A stretch of 64,000 bases of DNA from Trueperella bonasi (GCF_030811535.1 NZ_JAUSQX010000001.1:496001-560000); one strand, 5' to 3'. Counted from the first letter of the stretch, positions 16,760 through 26,478 are shown. Notes: generated from the sequence alone by a model not told the origin. Program-made: numbers and translations.

Positions 16760-17340
16760 TCACGAGACCAACATTCAACACAGCTGGCCTATCTGGCAAT
16801 CCCGAAGCCCGAGAACGCTGGTGGGATCCGGCCGATCCCCGCGTCTTTGTTCCACGCGCCATCGGCATCGGATGGGACATCAACTTCGGCGCGATTGCCG
16901 TCAAGCTCGGCTGGATCCGCGAAGACGATTTTGACGATGACGTCGTTGCCGCCATCCCCCGCTCGTACCTGCAAGGTGCTCGCGCGGGGCTCATGCTCAG
17001 CAACGCCGGAGCGATCGGCGTAACACTGCTTAAGGCTGAAAAGTCGCGAGCTAAAACTATTGCAAATGCTGTTGGCACCGCCGCCATCACAGGATTCGCG
17101 ACAACTCGAACGAATGCCGCAGACCGCCTCGCCACCGGAGCAATCGCAACCGGCATCAATACGGGGATCGCACTAAAAGGCCTAGAAAAGTCAGCTAACG
17201 CTGAAGGCTTACAGACGGGGGCGAAGATCGGTCAATTATTTGCTGTCTTTGGTCTACCTCTAGCGATCGTCACCGTCGGGCTACGCAAAGGTCTCGAACG
17301 CGTTGTCGAGCACACGAGGGCGGGCGCGGACCATGACTGA
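16759..17340 (+). CDS. DUF5808-like protein without a normal start codon
   Basis: The frame reads RERWWDPADPRVFVPRAIGIGWDINFGAIAVKLG, which resembles the DUF5808 module often found beside PadR regulators, and continues to an Ala/Gly-rich C-terminal half with one or two possible membrane helices. It has no ATG, GTG or TTG between the upstream stop (16735) and ATG 16993, which would drop the recognisable domain. ATC at 16759 overlaps the PadR stop as TAATC, where TAATG would be expected, after AAGGA. Either ATC is used, a start has mutated, or the gene is decaying. About 193 residues from ATC. Confidence 0.55.
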   Translation: MTRPTFNTAGLSGNPEARERWWDPADPRVFVPRAIGIGWDINFGAIAVKLGWIREDDFDDDVVAAIPRSYLQGARAGLMLSNAGAIGVTLLKAEKSRAKTIANAVGTAAITGFATTRTNAADRLATGAIATGINTGIALKGLEKSANAEGLQTGAKIGQLFAVFGLPLAIVTVGLRKGLERVVEHTRAGADHD

Positions 17341-17406
17341 CCTCCCACTCGACGTACAAATTACCCTGCTAGCGCATCATCGCGGCGCAAGTCGGGCTAC
17401 AGATCT

Positions 17407-18438
17407 ATGGGATTATCGTCTAGCTGCGTCTTTACCGTGGGCGAGCAGAAAGATTACGTGACCCTCGCCGTAATCGTCCTTGGACAACTGCTCGGCGCCA
17501 TTCTCGGGGTGTCCGTGCTACTCCCCCAGCGCCGCGTAGAGCTTCAGACTCCACAGAAACATACGGAAATCGTCAATTCTCATACGGTCGACGAGCTACT
17601 TCACCAATGGCCGGATAGCGATGAGCACTCTGCTGTCACATTTTCCAACGTGACGAAAGAATTCGGTGACACGCGCGCATTGGACTCGGTGAGCATTAGA
17701 GTTCCAGGCCAGGGAGCGATAGGCCTTCTCGGCCCAAACGGGGCCGGAAAAACAACGCTCATTAAGATTCTCCTCGGCCTTACACGCCCAGACTTAGGCT
17801 CAGCCCAAATCGCCGGTGGCTTCCCACACTCTGACGCGCGTCGCCGGATCGGCTACTGCCCCGACGTTCCCTCCTTCGATTCATGGATGACAGGCCACGA
17901 CGTCCTCAACATGGAGGCCCGCCTTCTCGGCCTCGATGAAAGTGATACGCGCCGTCGCGCAAGTGTGCTCCTTGCAATAATCGGATTGTCGAATGCGCAG
18001 GGCAAGGTTGGGGGATGGTCACGCGGAATGCGCCAGCGCCTCTCACTGGCACGCGCACTCGTCGGGTTTCCCACCCTCCTCGTTCTCGATGAACCCACGA
18101 GCGCACTTGACCCAGCCGGTCGTGCCGACGTCCTCGATCTGCTCAGCGCACTGGCGTCCAAGATCGCGATCATCTTCTCAACCCACCGAATTGAAGACGT
18201 CGAGCGGGTGTGCGATCGCGTCATTATGCTTGGCCAAGGCCGAGTAATTGCGTCACCCACCAAAGGACAATTCGTGGATGTAGCAACCACCAGCCCCGAC
18301 ATCGTCATTCACACTCCCAACAAGGAGCAACGCGACACGCTGGAACTGTTCTGCTCAGAACACGCGCTCAACTTCCTCGAACAGCATTCGCCGAAGTCGC
18401 TCGAAAACCTCTTTCTTGAACTCACGGGGGCACGATGA
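17407..18438 (+). CDS. ABC transporter ATP-binding protein with N-terminal membrane segment
   Basis: A 343-residue protein. Residues 17-41 form a hydrophobic helix (VTLAVIVLGQLLGAILGVSVLLP), and about 75-300 are an ABC ATPase: Walker A GPNGAGKTT at 109-117, signature variant WSRGMRQR at 204-211, Walker B LLVLDEP at 224-230 and the switch His260. The N-terminal helix is unusual for an exporter ATPase. A small frame (MTDLPLDVQITLL) begins at ATG 17333 inside the previous gene and stops in the overlap near 17464, so the N-terminus may come from a separate small membrane gene joined by frameshift. The SD for ATG 17407 is weak. Confidence 0.85.
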   Translation: MGLSSSCVFTVGEQKDYVTLAVIVLGQLLGAILGVSVLLPQRRVELQTPQKHTEIVNSHTVDELLHQWPDSDEHSAVTFSNVTKEFGDTRALDSVSIRVPGQGAIGLLGPNGAGKTTLIKILLGLTRPDLGSAQIAGGFPHSDARRRIGYCPDVPSFDSWMTGHDVLNMEARLLGLDESDTRRRASVLLAIIGLSNAQGKVGGWSRGMRQRLSLARALVGFPTLLVLDEPTSALDPAGRADVLDLLSALASKIAIIFSTHRIEDVERVCDRVIMLGQGRVIASPTKGQFVDVATTSPDIVIHTPNKEQRDTLELFCSEHALNFLEQHSPKSLENLFLELTGAR

Positions 18439-19187
18439 TTACACGCTACGCATTCTCCCGGCTCCACGCTCTCCATCATTCACGCGGACTTGCCACAATA
18501 GTGGTCGCCATCTTCGCACTTGCAGGTTTTTCCATCATCATGGGCCGCTGGGGTGGGCAATTCCTTAGCTCCGCCACCGGCATGGATCTAGCCGCCATTA
18601 TGGGACCACCGAGCACCCTCGTCATTTGGAATCAGTGGATGAGTAGCCTCAACCAGATCGTCCTTCTGGTGATTGCCATCTGGGCGGGCCATACCGCATA
18701 CGCGCTGCGGCGCGATGGCACAGCAAAATGCCTACTCACAAAACCCATGTCACGCGAGGCCATACTGCACACGTCGTGGCTGGTTCCTCTCCTGCTCACA
18801 GTGGCAATTGCCGGCATTGGATCGATAGGAGTCACAGGCATCGGTCACGCACTTTACTCGGATGTATCCTGGTCACTAGCCGCAAGCTTTGGCCTATGGG
18901 TATTGAACGTCACGCTTTGGTCCAGTATCGGCGCACTCGCCGGCACTCTGACTTCATCCATAATTTCGGCCATTGTTGTACCAGTAGCAGCTCTTTTAAT
19001 CGTCGGCATTTTCAGCTCGATCCTCATGATTGCAAACCACACTTTCGCGGGACTGTTTCCATTGTCGACAACCGCGGTAAGTAGCGGTATCACCGGTGAT
19101 GCATGCTGGCCGATCATCTCAGCTGGCATCACGATAGTACTCGCTATTTCGGTAGCAACCTGGCTATTTGCACGCGAAGATCTCTGA
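18435..19187 (+). CDS. ABC-2 type exporter permease
   Basis: A 250-residue polytopic protein with about six membrane helices (for example LATIVVAIFALAGFSIIMG, residues 19-37, and ISAIVVPVAALLIVGIFSSILMI near 175-200). It overlaps the ATPase gene by ATGA and is its membrane partner. The DGTAKCLLTKPMSR cytoplasmic loop is typical of ABC-2 permeases of the daunorubicin/copper type. The substrate is unknown. It is the last gene of the PadR operon. Confidence 0.88.
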   Translation: MITRYAFSRLHALHHSRGLATIVVAIFALAGFSIIMGRWGGQFLSSATGMDLAAIMGPPSTLVIWNQWMSSLNQIVLLVIAIWAGHTAYALRRDGTAKCLLTKPMSREAILHTSWLVPLLLTVAIAGIGSIGVTGIGHALYSDVSWSLAASFGLWVLNVTLWSSIGALAGTLTSSIISAIVVPVAALLIVGIFSSILMIANHTFAGLFPLSTTAVSSGITGDACWPIISAGITIVLAISVATWLFAREDL

Positions 19188-19285
19188 AGCCGAACATTTA
19201 AGAGATGATCTCGGCGCGATCTTCGCATATAGCAAGATCGGCCCAGAATCGTCCCTCAAATGTCAGCGATAGCCAGAACAGCCAA

Positions 19286-20110
19286 CTAGTCGAGCGGCAC
19301 CGGCACAATGCCGTACGGCGCTAGCCCCTCGGCCCCTCCATCGCGAGCCGTCAAAACCCAAATCCCCCGCGAGTGTTTAGCCACCATATGCTCCCAGTGG
19401 GCAGTATCCGAACCGTCAACTGTCACAACGGTCCACTCATCATCAAGCACCTTGGTAGCCTGATTCCCCGCGGCAAGCATCGGCTCAATGCACACAACCA
19501 TGCCATTCTTTAGCCTCGGGCTTCTACCCCGTGCACGGTAATTCAACACGTCCGGTTCTTGATGCATCGACGTGCCGATCCCGTGCCCCACGTAGTCACG
19601 CAAAATATCGGGCTGCTCACCCTTCGGCAAAGCCGTCACAAAATCGTCGATCGCAGCGCCGATATCGCCAACGCGCTTACCACGAGCCATAGCCGCGATA
19701 CCAACCCACATCGCATCGTGGGTTATCTGCGAAAGTCGCTCGCGCCGAGCACTCACGGCCGGATCTCCACCGGGCAACACAATTGAAAACGCAGCATCGC
19801 CATGCCAGCCATCCACAACGGCCCCGCAATCCAAGGAAACCAAATCCCCCGGCTGCAAAACCCGCTCCCCTGGGATTCCATGCACTACAACCTCGTTCAC
19901 GGATGCACAAATCTGCCCAGGATAGCCGTAATAGCCAAAGAAATTCGAGGTCGCTTCAGCCGCCTCCAACACCTCAAGAGCAACAGCATCGAGGTCAGCC
20001 GTGGTCATCCCTACATCAATCCGCTCGCGCAGAGCATCATGAATATCGGCAACCACCAACCCGGCTCTGCGCATCAGCCGAATCTGGTCGGGTGACTTGT
20101 ATTCGATCAC
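19286..20110 (-). CDS. map: Methionine aminopeptidase, type I
   Basis: A 274-residue metalloprotease that removes the initiator methionine. Ligands and landmarks: His77 (VVHGIPG), Asp94 (LDCG), Asp105 (GWHGDAAF), then GHGIGTSMHQEP and CIEPMLAAG. It starts with GTG 20110, overlapping the adk stop as GTGA. In related genomes infA follows directly; here the island from 19285 leftwards separates them. Confidence 0.96.
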   Translation of the reverse strand: MIEYKSPDQIRLMRRAGLVVADIHDALRERIDVGMTTADLDAVALEVLEAAEATSNFFGYYGYPGQICASVNEVVVHGIPGERVLQPGDLVSLDCGAVVDGWHGDAAFSIVLPGGDPAVSARRERLSQITHDAMWVGIAAMARGKRVGDIGAAIDDFVTALPKGEQPDILRDYVGHGIGTSMHQEPDVLNYRARGRSPRLKNGMVVCIEPMLAAGNQATKVLDDEWTVVTVDGSDTAHWEHMVAKHSRGIWVLTARDGGAEGLAPYGIVPVPLD

Positions 20111-20706
20111 TCAGCGCTCTCGCCATTCTCGCGTAGGAACGCCCGCGTATTATCAACCAGCCGGTTACGAACCTCGTCAATAGTGCCAAGGCCGTCAATA
20201 CCAACCAGCAGGTCACGGTCACGATACACCTTGAGCAGCGGTTCAGTCTTTTCGTGGTAGACGGCGATCCGGTGGCGAATCACGTCTTCGGTGTCATCCT
20301 TCCGGCCTTCCTTCTGAGCGCGGCTGAGCAAGCGCCCAACGATCTCCTCGTCCGGGATCTTTAACTCGATCACAGCATCCAGCGGCGCGTTATGTGCCTC
20401 AAGCATGCTATCGAGTGCATCAACCTGACTGAGCGTACGCGGATAGCCGTCCAGCAAAAACCCGTGCCTCGGATCGATCTCTTCCAAGTGGTTCTTGATC
20501 ATCGCGTCCGTAACCTCATCTGGAACGAGGTTCCCGTTGTCGATATAAGAGGCGATCATTTCACCTATTTCAGATCCGGACCGAATCGCCTCCCGGAAAA
20601 GCTCCCCTGAGGAAATCCAAGTGATTCCAAGATCTTCAGAAACGTTTTTTGCCTGAGTGCCCTTACCGGCACCGGGTGGACCGACAATGACGAGCCGGTA
20701 GTTCAT
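20107..20706 (-). CDS. adk: Adenylate kinase
   Basis: A 199-residue nucleoside monophosphate kinase that interconverts ATP, AMP and ADP. The P-loop GPPGAGKGT is at 9-17, the AMP-binding region is SSGELFREAI, and LLDGYPRT follows. The LID domain is short (AQKEGRKDDTEDVI) and lacks the zinc cysteines, as usual in actinobacteria. It overlaps secY (ATGA) upstream and map (GTGA) downstream, so the three are translationally coupled. Confidence 0.97.
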   Translation of the reverse strand: MNYRLVIVGPPGAGKGTQAKNVSEDLGITWISSGELFREAIRSGSEIGEMIASYIDNGNLVPDEVTDAMIKNHLEEIDPRHGFLLDGYPRTLSQVDALDSMLEAHNAPLDAVIELKIPDEEIVGRLLSRAQKEGRKDDTEDVIRHRIAVYHEKTEPLLKVYRDRDLLVGIDGLGTIDEVRNRLVDNTRAFLRENGESAE

Positions 20707-21989
20707 CGCAAAAATCCTTCATAATGACGTTGCTGCAACTGGGCATCGATATCCTTAACGGTCTGCAAACCAACACCCACAAGGATGATGATCGAGGTTC
20801 CACCGAAGGCCATCGACTGAATACCCATCGCGTTAAACACGAGCTGCGGGATGAGCGCAATCGTTGCCAAGTACAGTGCACCAACCCAGTTGATGCGATT
20901 AATGACGTAGCGCAGGTAGTCGGCAGTCGGCTGGCCGGCACGAATGCCCGGCACGAAACCGCCGTAGCGCTTCATGTTATCCGCGATCTCTTCCGGATTG
21001 AACGTGATCGAAGTGTAGAAGAACGCGAAGAAAATAATGAGCACGAAGTAGATCAGCAAGTACCAACCGGAGCTCGGCGCGAAATTATCCCGCAACCAGA
21101 CCACCCAGCCCGCGTTCGGATCACCAAACTGGGCAATCATTTGGGGAAGCGCCAAAATCGAAGATGCAAAGATCACTGGGATCACGTTCGCCATGTTGAT
21201 CTTGATCGGAATGTAGGTCGAGGTTCCGCCGTAAGTACGGCGCCCGACTACACGCTTGGCGTACTGCACAGGAATGCGGCGTTGAGACTGTTCAACGAAA
21301 ACGACGACGAGCGTGATTGCCAAGAACATTGCAAGCACGATCAGCAGGCGGCTCACACCGCCGTCGGACTGATAAACGTTTCCAAGCATCGCGGGGAACG
21401 ACGCAGCGATACCGGTGAAAATTAGAAGCGACATGCCGTTTCCAACACCGCGCTCAGTGATCTGCTCGCCAAGCCACATCACCAACGCCGTACCTGCCGT
21501 GACGGTGAGGATCGTGATCAGGTACTTCCACGGAGTAGCATTGGGGATCGGATCAAGATTACAGAGCGGGAACAGGGTCGAATTCGCGATTGTAACGACG
21601 ACGGAGGCCTGGAGGATAGCCAAGAAGATCGTCAGATAACGCGTGTACTCAGTGAGTTTGGCTTGACCGCTTTGGCCTTCCTTATGCAGTTCCTCAAATC
21701 GGGGAATGACCACGCGCATGAGTTGAACGATAATCGACGACGTAATGTACGGCATGATTCCGAGCGAGAACACCGATAGCTGCAAGAGCGCTCCGCCCGA
21801 GAACATGTTCATCATCGTGAGCAGATCGTCCCCGCCTTGAACATCCAAACACTGTTTAACGTTCGCATACGATACGAACGGAGCAGGCAGGAAGGTGCCC
21901 AACCGGTAGATCGCCATGATGAACATGGTGAACAAAAGCTTGCGCCGCAGATCCGGAGTGCGGAATGCTGATGCCAGTGCTCTGAACAA
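20703..21989 (-). CDS. secY: Protein translocase subunit SecY
   Basis: Ten-helix channel subunit of the Sec translocon. I start it at TTG 21989 (LFRALASAFRTPDLRRKLLF), because GGAGG lies 6 nt ahead and this gives 428 residues, the normal size; a frame from 22088 adds 33 residues with no SecY character. Landmarks are the plug region near VSYANVKQCLDVQGG, the GVGNGMSLLIF motif and the cytoplasmic loop with AKRVVGRRTYGG. It lies 230 bp after rplO, across a hairpin, so it may be partly uncoupled from the spc genes. Confidence 0.96.
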   Translation of the reverse strand: MFRALASAFRTPDLRRKLLFTMFIMAIYRLGTFLPAPFVSYANVKQCLDVQGGDDLLTMMNMFSGGALLQLSVFSLGIMPYITSSIIVQLMRVVIPRFEELHKEGQSGQAKLTEYTRYLTIFLAILQASVVVTIANSTLFPLCNLDPIPNATPWKYLITILTVTAGTALVMWLGEQITERGVGNGMSLLIFTGIAASFPAMLGNVYQSDGGVSRLLIVLAMFLAITLVVVFVEQSQRRIPVQYAKRVVGRRTYGGTSTYIPIKINMANVIPVIFASSILALPQMIAQFGDPNAGWVVWLRDNFAPSSGWYLLIYFVLIIFFAFFYTSITFNPEEIADNMKRYGGFVPGIRAGQPTADYLRYVINRINWVGALYLATIALIPQLVFNAMGIQSMAFGGTSIIILVGVGLQTVKDIDAQLQQRHYEGFLR

Positions 21990-22176
21990 GACAGTCCTCC
22001 AAGTGTCGGCCAAATGGCCTCGTGTTCGGAATTCCGAACATGTGTGTCGCCTATCCGGCACAGTGTCGCCTACGCGCCACCGTCTCACTATACCTGCAAC
22101 TGGGAAATTCCCTAACAGTCACCAAATGCCGGATTGGCCACAGAATCCAGGTTAGCTAAATAGAACTAAATGTAAG

Positions 22177-22210
22177 GGGCCGGCTTCCAATAACGTGTGG
22201 AAGCCGGCCC
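22177..22210 (-). terminator. Strong hairpin between rplO and secY
   Basis: GGGCCGGCTTCCA pairs perfectly with TGGAAGCCGGCCC (13 bp, 8-nt loop), 10 nt after the rplO stop on the minus strand. There is no long U tract after it (CTTACATTTAG), so it may be an imperfect terminator, an attenuator or a processing site that sets secY expression apart from the ribosomal genes. Confidence 0.55.
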
Positions 22211-22219
22211 AGCAAACAT

Positions 22220-22693
22220 CTAGGCTTCGCGCTTTTCGAGCGAGCCGCCCGCGGCCTCGATCTTTTCCTTGGCCGAAGCGGACCATGCGTCCACGGTCAC
22301 ATTGACCTTCACGCTGATCTCGCCCGAACCAAGTACCTTCACGAGGCGGTTCTTGCGAACGGCGCCCTTCTCGACGAGGCTTTCCACGGTGACGTCGCCA
22401 CCATCGGGGTAGAGCTCGTTCAAGGCATCGAGGTTAACAACCTGGTAGTACACCTTCGCCGGGTTCTTAAAGCCGCGAAGTTTGGGCAGACGCATGTGCA
22501 GTGGCATCTGGCCGCCTTCGAAACCTGGACGAACCGTGTTGCGAGCGTAGGTGCCCTTCGTGCCGCGGCCAGCGGTCTTACCGCGCTTGCCGCCCTCGCC
22601 ACGCCCCACGCGAATCTTCGGCTTGTTCGAGCCGGGTGCTGGGCGCAGGTCGTGGAGCTTCAAAGGCTCTGATTTCTCAGTCGAATCAGCCAT
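22220..22693 (-). CDS. rplO: 50S ribosomal protein L15
   Basis: A 157-residue L15. Shows the usual [12 protein letters not shown] start region, the Gly/Arg-rich [18 protein letters not shown] segment that enters the subunit core, and [19 protein letters not shown]. Its ATG overlaps the rpmD stop as TAATG. Last ribosomal gene of the spc block before secY. Confidence 0.97.
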   Translation of the reverse strand: MADSTEKSEPLKLHDLRPAPGSNKPKIRVGRGEGGKRGKTAGRGTKGTYARNTVRPGFEGGQMPLHMRLPKLRGFKNPAKVYYQVVNLDALNELYPDGGDVTVESLVEKGAVRKNRLVKVLGSGEISVKVNVTVDAWSASAKEKIEAAGGSLEKREA

Positions 22694-22872
22694 TAGTCGA
22701 CCTCCTCCACTTCCACCATGTGACGAACCGTGTGGATCATACCGCGAACAGCGGGATTGTCCGGGCGCGTCACGGTCTGATGAATCTTCTTCAACCCGAG
22801 CGAACGCATCGTTTCGCGCTGGTTCTTCTTAGCGCCGATCAGGCTCTTCTTTTGCGTAATTTTCAGCATCAT
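22693..22872 (-). CDS. rpmD: 50S ribosomal protein L30
   Basis: A 59-residue L30 ([18 protein letters not shown], then TVRRPD-like [21 protein letters not shown]). It starts at the first of two consecutive ATGs (22872 or 22869), overlapping the rpsE stop, and ends within the rplO start codon. It is tightly coupled on both sides. Confidence 0.95.
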   Translation of the reverse strand: MMLKITQKKSLIGAKKNQRETMRSLGLKKIHQTVTRPDNPAVRGMIHTVRHMVEVEEVD

Positions 22873-23561
22873 GCACCAACTCCTGCGGCGGCCGCTTCAT
22901 TCTCTTCGCGCTGGGCTTCGAGTTCGGCATCTTCGCGTTCCTTGGCTTCGTGCTCTGCACGCGCCCGGAGCATCGCATGTGGCGCAACCTCGTCAACCGG
23001 AAGTCCGCGGCGTGCTGCCACAGCCTCAGGCTGCTCGAGTTCCTTCAATCCCGCAATCGTCGCACGAACGATGTTGATCGCATTGGCCGAACCGAGCGAC
23101 TTCGTCAAAATGTCATGGATGCCTGCGGCTTCCATGACAGCTCGAACCGGGCCGCCCGCGATTACGCCGGTACCTGGTGAAGCGGGGCGCAGGAGTACGA
23201 CGCCAGCGGCATCCTCTCCCTGCACCATGTGCGGAATTGTTGTGCCGATACGCGGAACCTTGAAGAAGTTCCTCTTGGCTTTCTCGGTACCCTTCGCAAT
23301 TGCTGCGGGCACTTCCTTAGCCTTGCCGTAACCAACACCAACCGTACCGTTACCGTCACCAACCACAACAAGTGCGGTAAACGACATGTTGCGGCCACCC
23401 TTGACGGTCTTGGCAACACGGTTGATGGTCACAACACGTTCAATATATGCGTTCCTGTCATCGCGACGATCGGAACGACGCTCGTTACGACGCCCTTCGC
23501 GGCGATCTCGGCGCTCTTCGCGCTGATCGCCACCCTGGCGTCCACGCTGCTGTGCAGCCAT
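22869..23561 (-). CDS. rpsE: 30S ribosomal protein S5
   Basis: A 230-residue S5. The start is ATG 23561 ([19 protein letters not shown]), after GAGAGGAT; a longer frame from 23663 is not credible. The first 40 residues are an Arg/Asp/Glu-rich extension common in actinobacteria. The S5 domain begins near [20 protein letters not shown], with [19 protein letters not shown] and [20 protein letters not shown] following. The C-terminal tail is Ala/Glu-rich. Confidence 0.96.
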   Translation of the reverse strand: MAAQQRGRQGGDQREERRDRREGRRNERRSDRRDDRNAYIERVVTINRVAKTVKGGRNMSFTALVVVGDGNGTVGVGYGKAKEVPAAIAKGTEKAKRNFFKVPRIGTTIPHMVQGEDAAGVVLLRPASPGTGVIAGGPVRAVMEAAGIHDILTKSLGSANAINIVRATIAGLKELEQPEAVAARRGLPVDEVAPHAMLRARAEHEAKEREDAELEAQREENEAAAAGVGA

Positions 23562-23583
23562 GTCTATATCCTCTCGTTCCAGA

Positions 23584-23943
23584 TCACAGGGCCAGGCCGG
23601 CTTCGCGGGCGCCATCGGCAACCGCGGCCACACGGCCGTGATACTTGTTTCCCGCACGATCAAAAACGACGGCGGAAATGCCGGCGTCGACCGCGCGCTT
23701 ACCTACGCGTTCGCCAACTTCGCGAGCTACGGCAACCTTGTTCTCAAGATCGGACGGGAAGTCCGCTTCGAGACTCGATGCGTATGCGAGAGTAACACCC
23801 GCCGAATCATCAATGACCTGAGCGATCATGTTGCGATTCGAACGAGCAACCGCCAAGCGTGGACGATCAGCTGTGCCGACAACGCGCTTGCGCAGGCGGT
23901 GGTGGCGGCGCTTACGCGCTGCGTACTTTGACCTGTTAGCCAT
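23584..23943 (-). CDS. rplR: 50S ribosomal protein L18
   Basis: A 119-residue 5S-rRNA-binding protein: basic N-terminus ([14 protein letters not shown]), [20 protein letters not shown] and the C-terminal [24 protein letters not shown]. Its ATG overlaps the rplF stop by one base. Order rplF-rplR-rpsE is the standard one. Confidence 0.97.
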   Translation of the reverse strand: MANRSKYAARKRRHHRLRKRVVGTADRPRLAVARSNRNMIAQVIDDSAGVTLAYASSLEADFPSDLENKVAVAREVGERVGKRAVDAGISAVVFDRAGNKYHGRVAAVADGAREAGLAL

Positions 23944-24479
23944 TACTTACCAGCCTTTCCAGCCTTGCGGCGCACGTGCTCACCCGCGTAACGAATGCCC
24001 TTGCCCTTGTACGGTTCAGGCTTGCGTAGCTTACGGATTCTGGCGGCAAGTTCGCCTACCAGCTGCTTGTCGATACCCGCCACCGAAAATTTGGTGGGGC
24101 TGTCAACGGTGAAGGTGATACCTTCCGGAGCTTTAACCGTGATTGTGTGCGAAAAGCCGAGGGAGAACTCAAGGTCTGTTCCCTTGGCAAGTACGCGGTA
24201 ACCGGTGCCGTTGATCTCGAGATCTTTCTTGAATCCTTCGGTTACACCCACGACGTTGTTGTAGATCAAGGTGCGGGTCAAACCGTGCAAGGAACGCGAT
24301 TCGCGTTCTTCGTTGGGGCGCTTGACGAGGATTTCCTCGCCTTCCACCTCAACAATAATCGGCTCGGGAATAGCCTGTGAAAGCTCTCCCTTGGGGCCTT
24401 TCACGGTGACGTTGCCGCCGTCGATCTTAACCTCAACACCGGAGGGGATGGCGATCGGGAGCTTACCAATACGTGACAT
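23943..24479 (-). CDS. rplF: 50S ribosomal protein L6
   Basis: A 178-residue protein near the factor-binding site of the 50S subunit. It starts [19 protein letters not shown] and ends with the signature [22 protein letters not shown]. Two L6 repeats are evident. It lies 14 nt after rpsH. Confidence 0.97.
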   Translation of the reverse strand: MSRIGKLPIAIPSGVEVKIDGGNVTVKGPKGELSQAIPEPIIVEVEGEEILVKRPNEERESRSLHGLTRTLIYNNVVGVTEGFKKDLEINGTGYRVLAKGTDLEFSLGFSHTITVKAPEGITFTVDSPTKFSVAGIDKQLVGELAARIRKLRKPEPYKGKGIRYAGEHVRRKAGKAGK

Positions 24480-24493
24480 TATGCTCCTTCCGA

Positions 24494-24892
24494 TTACCAG
24501 ATGTAGGCGAGGACTTCCCCACCTACACCCTTGTCCTTGGCCTCACGGTCAGTCAGCAGGCCGGAGGACGTTGACAAAATTGCCACGCCCAGGCCGCCGA
24601 GGACCCGAGGAAGATTCGTAGACTTTGCGTAAACGCGCAGTCCCGGCTTAGAGATACGGCGCAAGCCCGCGAGCGAGCGCTCACGATTCGGGCCGTACTT
24701 CAGCGTCAACGTGAGCGTCTTGCCCACCGTTGCGTCGTCGACCTTGTATCCGTCGATGTATCCCTCACGCTTGAGGATGTCGGCGATGGATGCCTTCATC
24801 TTCGAGTACGGCATATCAACCGACTCGTGAAACGCCGAGTTGGCGTTGCGCAGACGCGTGAGCATGTCTGCAATTGGGTCTGTCATAGACAT
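24494..24892 (-). CDS. rpsH: 30S ribosomal protein S8
   Basis: A 132-residue S8 ([22 protein letters not shown]-terminal [31 protein letters not shown]), a primary 16S rRNA binder. In other bacteria it autoregulates the spc operon by binding a 16S-like mRNA site; no such site is evident to me near rplE. It follows rpsN after 55 nt. Confidence 0.97.
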   Translation of the reverse strand: MSMTDPIADMLTRLRNANSAFHESVDMPYSKMKASIADILKREGYIDGYKVDDATVGKTLTLTLKYGPNRERSLAGLRRISKPGLRVYAKSTNLPRVLGGLGVAILSTSSGLLTDREAKDKGVGGEVLAYIW

Positions 24893-24947
24893 CGGGCCTC
24901 AGCCCTTCCTCGTCGTGGTTTCCTCTTCGGACCTTCGACGTAGTTTC

Positions 24948-25133
24948 TTACCAGCTTGCCTTCTTAACACCTGGGAGTTCGCCAGCTAGGGCCATCTCGC
25001 GCAGGCAAATTCGGCACAGGCCGAACTTACGGTAGACGGAATGCGGGCGTCCGCAACGCTGGCAACGCGTGTAAGCGCGCACAGCGTACTTCGGCTTGCG
25101 AGCCGCCTTATTCTTCAGAGCAGTCTTTGCCAT
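24948..25133 (-). CDS. rpsN: 30S ribosomal protein S14, zinc-binding type Z
   Basis: A 61-residue short S14. Cys24, Cys27, Cys40 and Cys43 (RCQRCG and LCRICL) form the zinc site that defines the zinc-dependent form. It lies 2 nt after rplE and before rpsH, the usual position. No zinc-free paralogue occurs in this window. Confidence 0.97.
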   Translation of the reverse strand: MAKTALKNKAARKPKYAVRAYTRCQRCGRPHSVYRKFGLCRICLREMALAGELPGVKKASW

Positions 25134-25135
25134 TG

Positions 25136-25684
25136 TCAGTTCTCCTTGAACGGGAAGCCGAGCTGACGCAGCAGAGCGCGCCCCTCGTCGTCGGACGTCG
25201 CGGTGGTGACAACGGTGATATCCATGCCACGGACGCGATCAATCTTGTCCATGTCAATCTCGTGGAATACGGTCTGTTCGGTCAGACCGAACGTGTAGTT
25301 ACCATTGCCATCGAACTGCTTGGGCGAAAGTCCACGGAAATCGCGGATTCTCGGCAGTGCGGTAGACAGCAGTCGGTCAAGGAATTCCCACATGCGGTCA
25401 CCGCGTAGGGTGACGTGGCAACCAATCGGCTGCCCCTCGCGCAATTTGAACTGCGCAATGGACTTGCGGGCCTTAGTGACCTGCGGCTTCTGCCCGGTGA
25501 TCGCGGTGATATCGGCAATCGCACCGTCAAGGATTTTGGAGTCGCGAGCCGCTTCTCCAACACCCATGTTCACCACAATCTTTTCTAGACCGCCAACGGT
25601 GTAAATGTTGGGGTGGTTGAATTCCTTTTGCAGTGCCGGCAGGATTTCTTCGCGGTACTTAGTCTTCAAACGAGGCTGGCTCAC
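25136..25684 (-). CDS. rplE: 50S ribosomal protein L5
   Basis: A 182-residue 5S-rRNA-binding protein of the central protuberance. Recognisable blocks are [44 protein letters not shown] and the C-terminal [20 protein letters not shown]. It overlaps the rplX stop by 4 nt. Confidence 0.97.
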   Translation of the reverse strand: MSQPRLKTKYREEILPALQKEFNHPNIYTVGGLEKIVVNMGVGEAARDSKILDGAIADITAITGQKPQVTKARKSIAQFKLREGQPIGCHVTLRGDRMWEFLDRLLSTALPRIRDFRGLSPKQFDGNGNYTFGLTEQTVFHEIDMDKIDRVRGMDITVVTTATSDDEGRALLRQLGFPFKEN

Positions 25685-26025
25685 AGCTCGATCTCCTTCC
25701 CGCCACGGCGACCAATGCGTTCACGCATGATCTTCTTACGGCCATCACGTTCCACCTCGACCTCGCGAAATCCCACGCGGACGGGCTTCTTGTCAGGGCC
25801 AACGAGCATCACATTCGACACGTGAATCGGCGCCTCAATGGTTTCGATGCCGCCGGTTGCGGCGCCACGATCGGTTCGCCCAACACGGGTGTGCTTCTTG
25901 ACGCGCTGAACACCTTCAACGATCACGCGATCGTTACGGGTATCAACTTCGAGAACGCGCCCCTGAAGGCCCTTATCGCGGCCAGCGATAACCTGCACAA
26001 GGTCACCCTTCTTGATCTTCGCCAT
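25681..26025 (-). CDS. rplX: 50S ribosomal protein L24
   Basis: A 114-residue assembly-initiator protein with an N-terminal KOW motif ([20 protein letters not shown]) followed by [16 protein letters not shown]. Its start overlaps the rplN stop by one base and its stop overlaps rplE. Confidence 0.97.
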   Translation of the reverse strand: MAKIKKGDLVQVIAGRDKGLQGRVLEVDTRNDRVIVEGVQRVKKHTRVGRTDRGAATGGIETIEAPIHVSNVMLVGPDKKPVRVGFREVEVERDGRKKIMRERIGRRGGKEIEL

Positions 26026-26393
26026 TAGATCACCTCCGGTGCCAGCGACACGATACGCATGAACTGCTTGTCGCGCAGTTCGCGAGCCACCGGGCCGAAG
26101 ATACGAGTGCCACGTGGCTCATTTTCGTTCTTCAGGATGACTGCTGCGTTCTCGTCAAACTTAATGTACGAGCCATCTTTGCGGCGCGTACTCTTCTTCG
26201 CACGGACGATAACGGCCTTGACGACCTCGCCCTTCTTAACATTTCCGCCAGGGCTTGCGTCCTTGACGGAGGCGACGATCACGTCGCCAATTCCGGCGTA
26301 GCGCCGGCCTGAGCCACCGAGCACGGAAATGCAAAGAATTTCTTTCGCACCCGTGTTGTCGGCGACCTTAAGCCGCGACTCCTGCTGGATCAT
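26025..26393 (-). CDS. rplN: 50S ribosomal protein L14
   Basis: A 122-residue, very conserved protein ([67 protein letters not shown]) that helps form an intersubunit bridge. It lies 85 nt after rpsQ; that gap contains a small IR (CTTGGGG and CCCCAAG near 26458..26475) which may act as an mRNA stem. Confidence 0.97.
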   Translation of the reverse strand: MIQQESRLKVADNTGAKEILCISVLGGSGRRYAGIGDVIVASVKDASPGGNVKKGEVVKAVIVRAKKSTRRKDGSYIKFDENAAVILKNENEPRGTRIFGPVARELRDKQFMRIVSLAPEVI

Positions 26394-26478
26394 TTACTAT
26401 CTCCTGTCGTCGTGCCGGTTCTCATTCCTGAGCCTTGCCGAACGGATGGGTTTTCTTCCTTGGGGGTATCCCCAAGAA

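Noticed and set aside
832-19285. Integrative element with ends
   Set aside because: I looked for integrase, transposase, tRNA target site and flanking direct repeats and saw none, so the island is reported only by its interruption of gene order.
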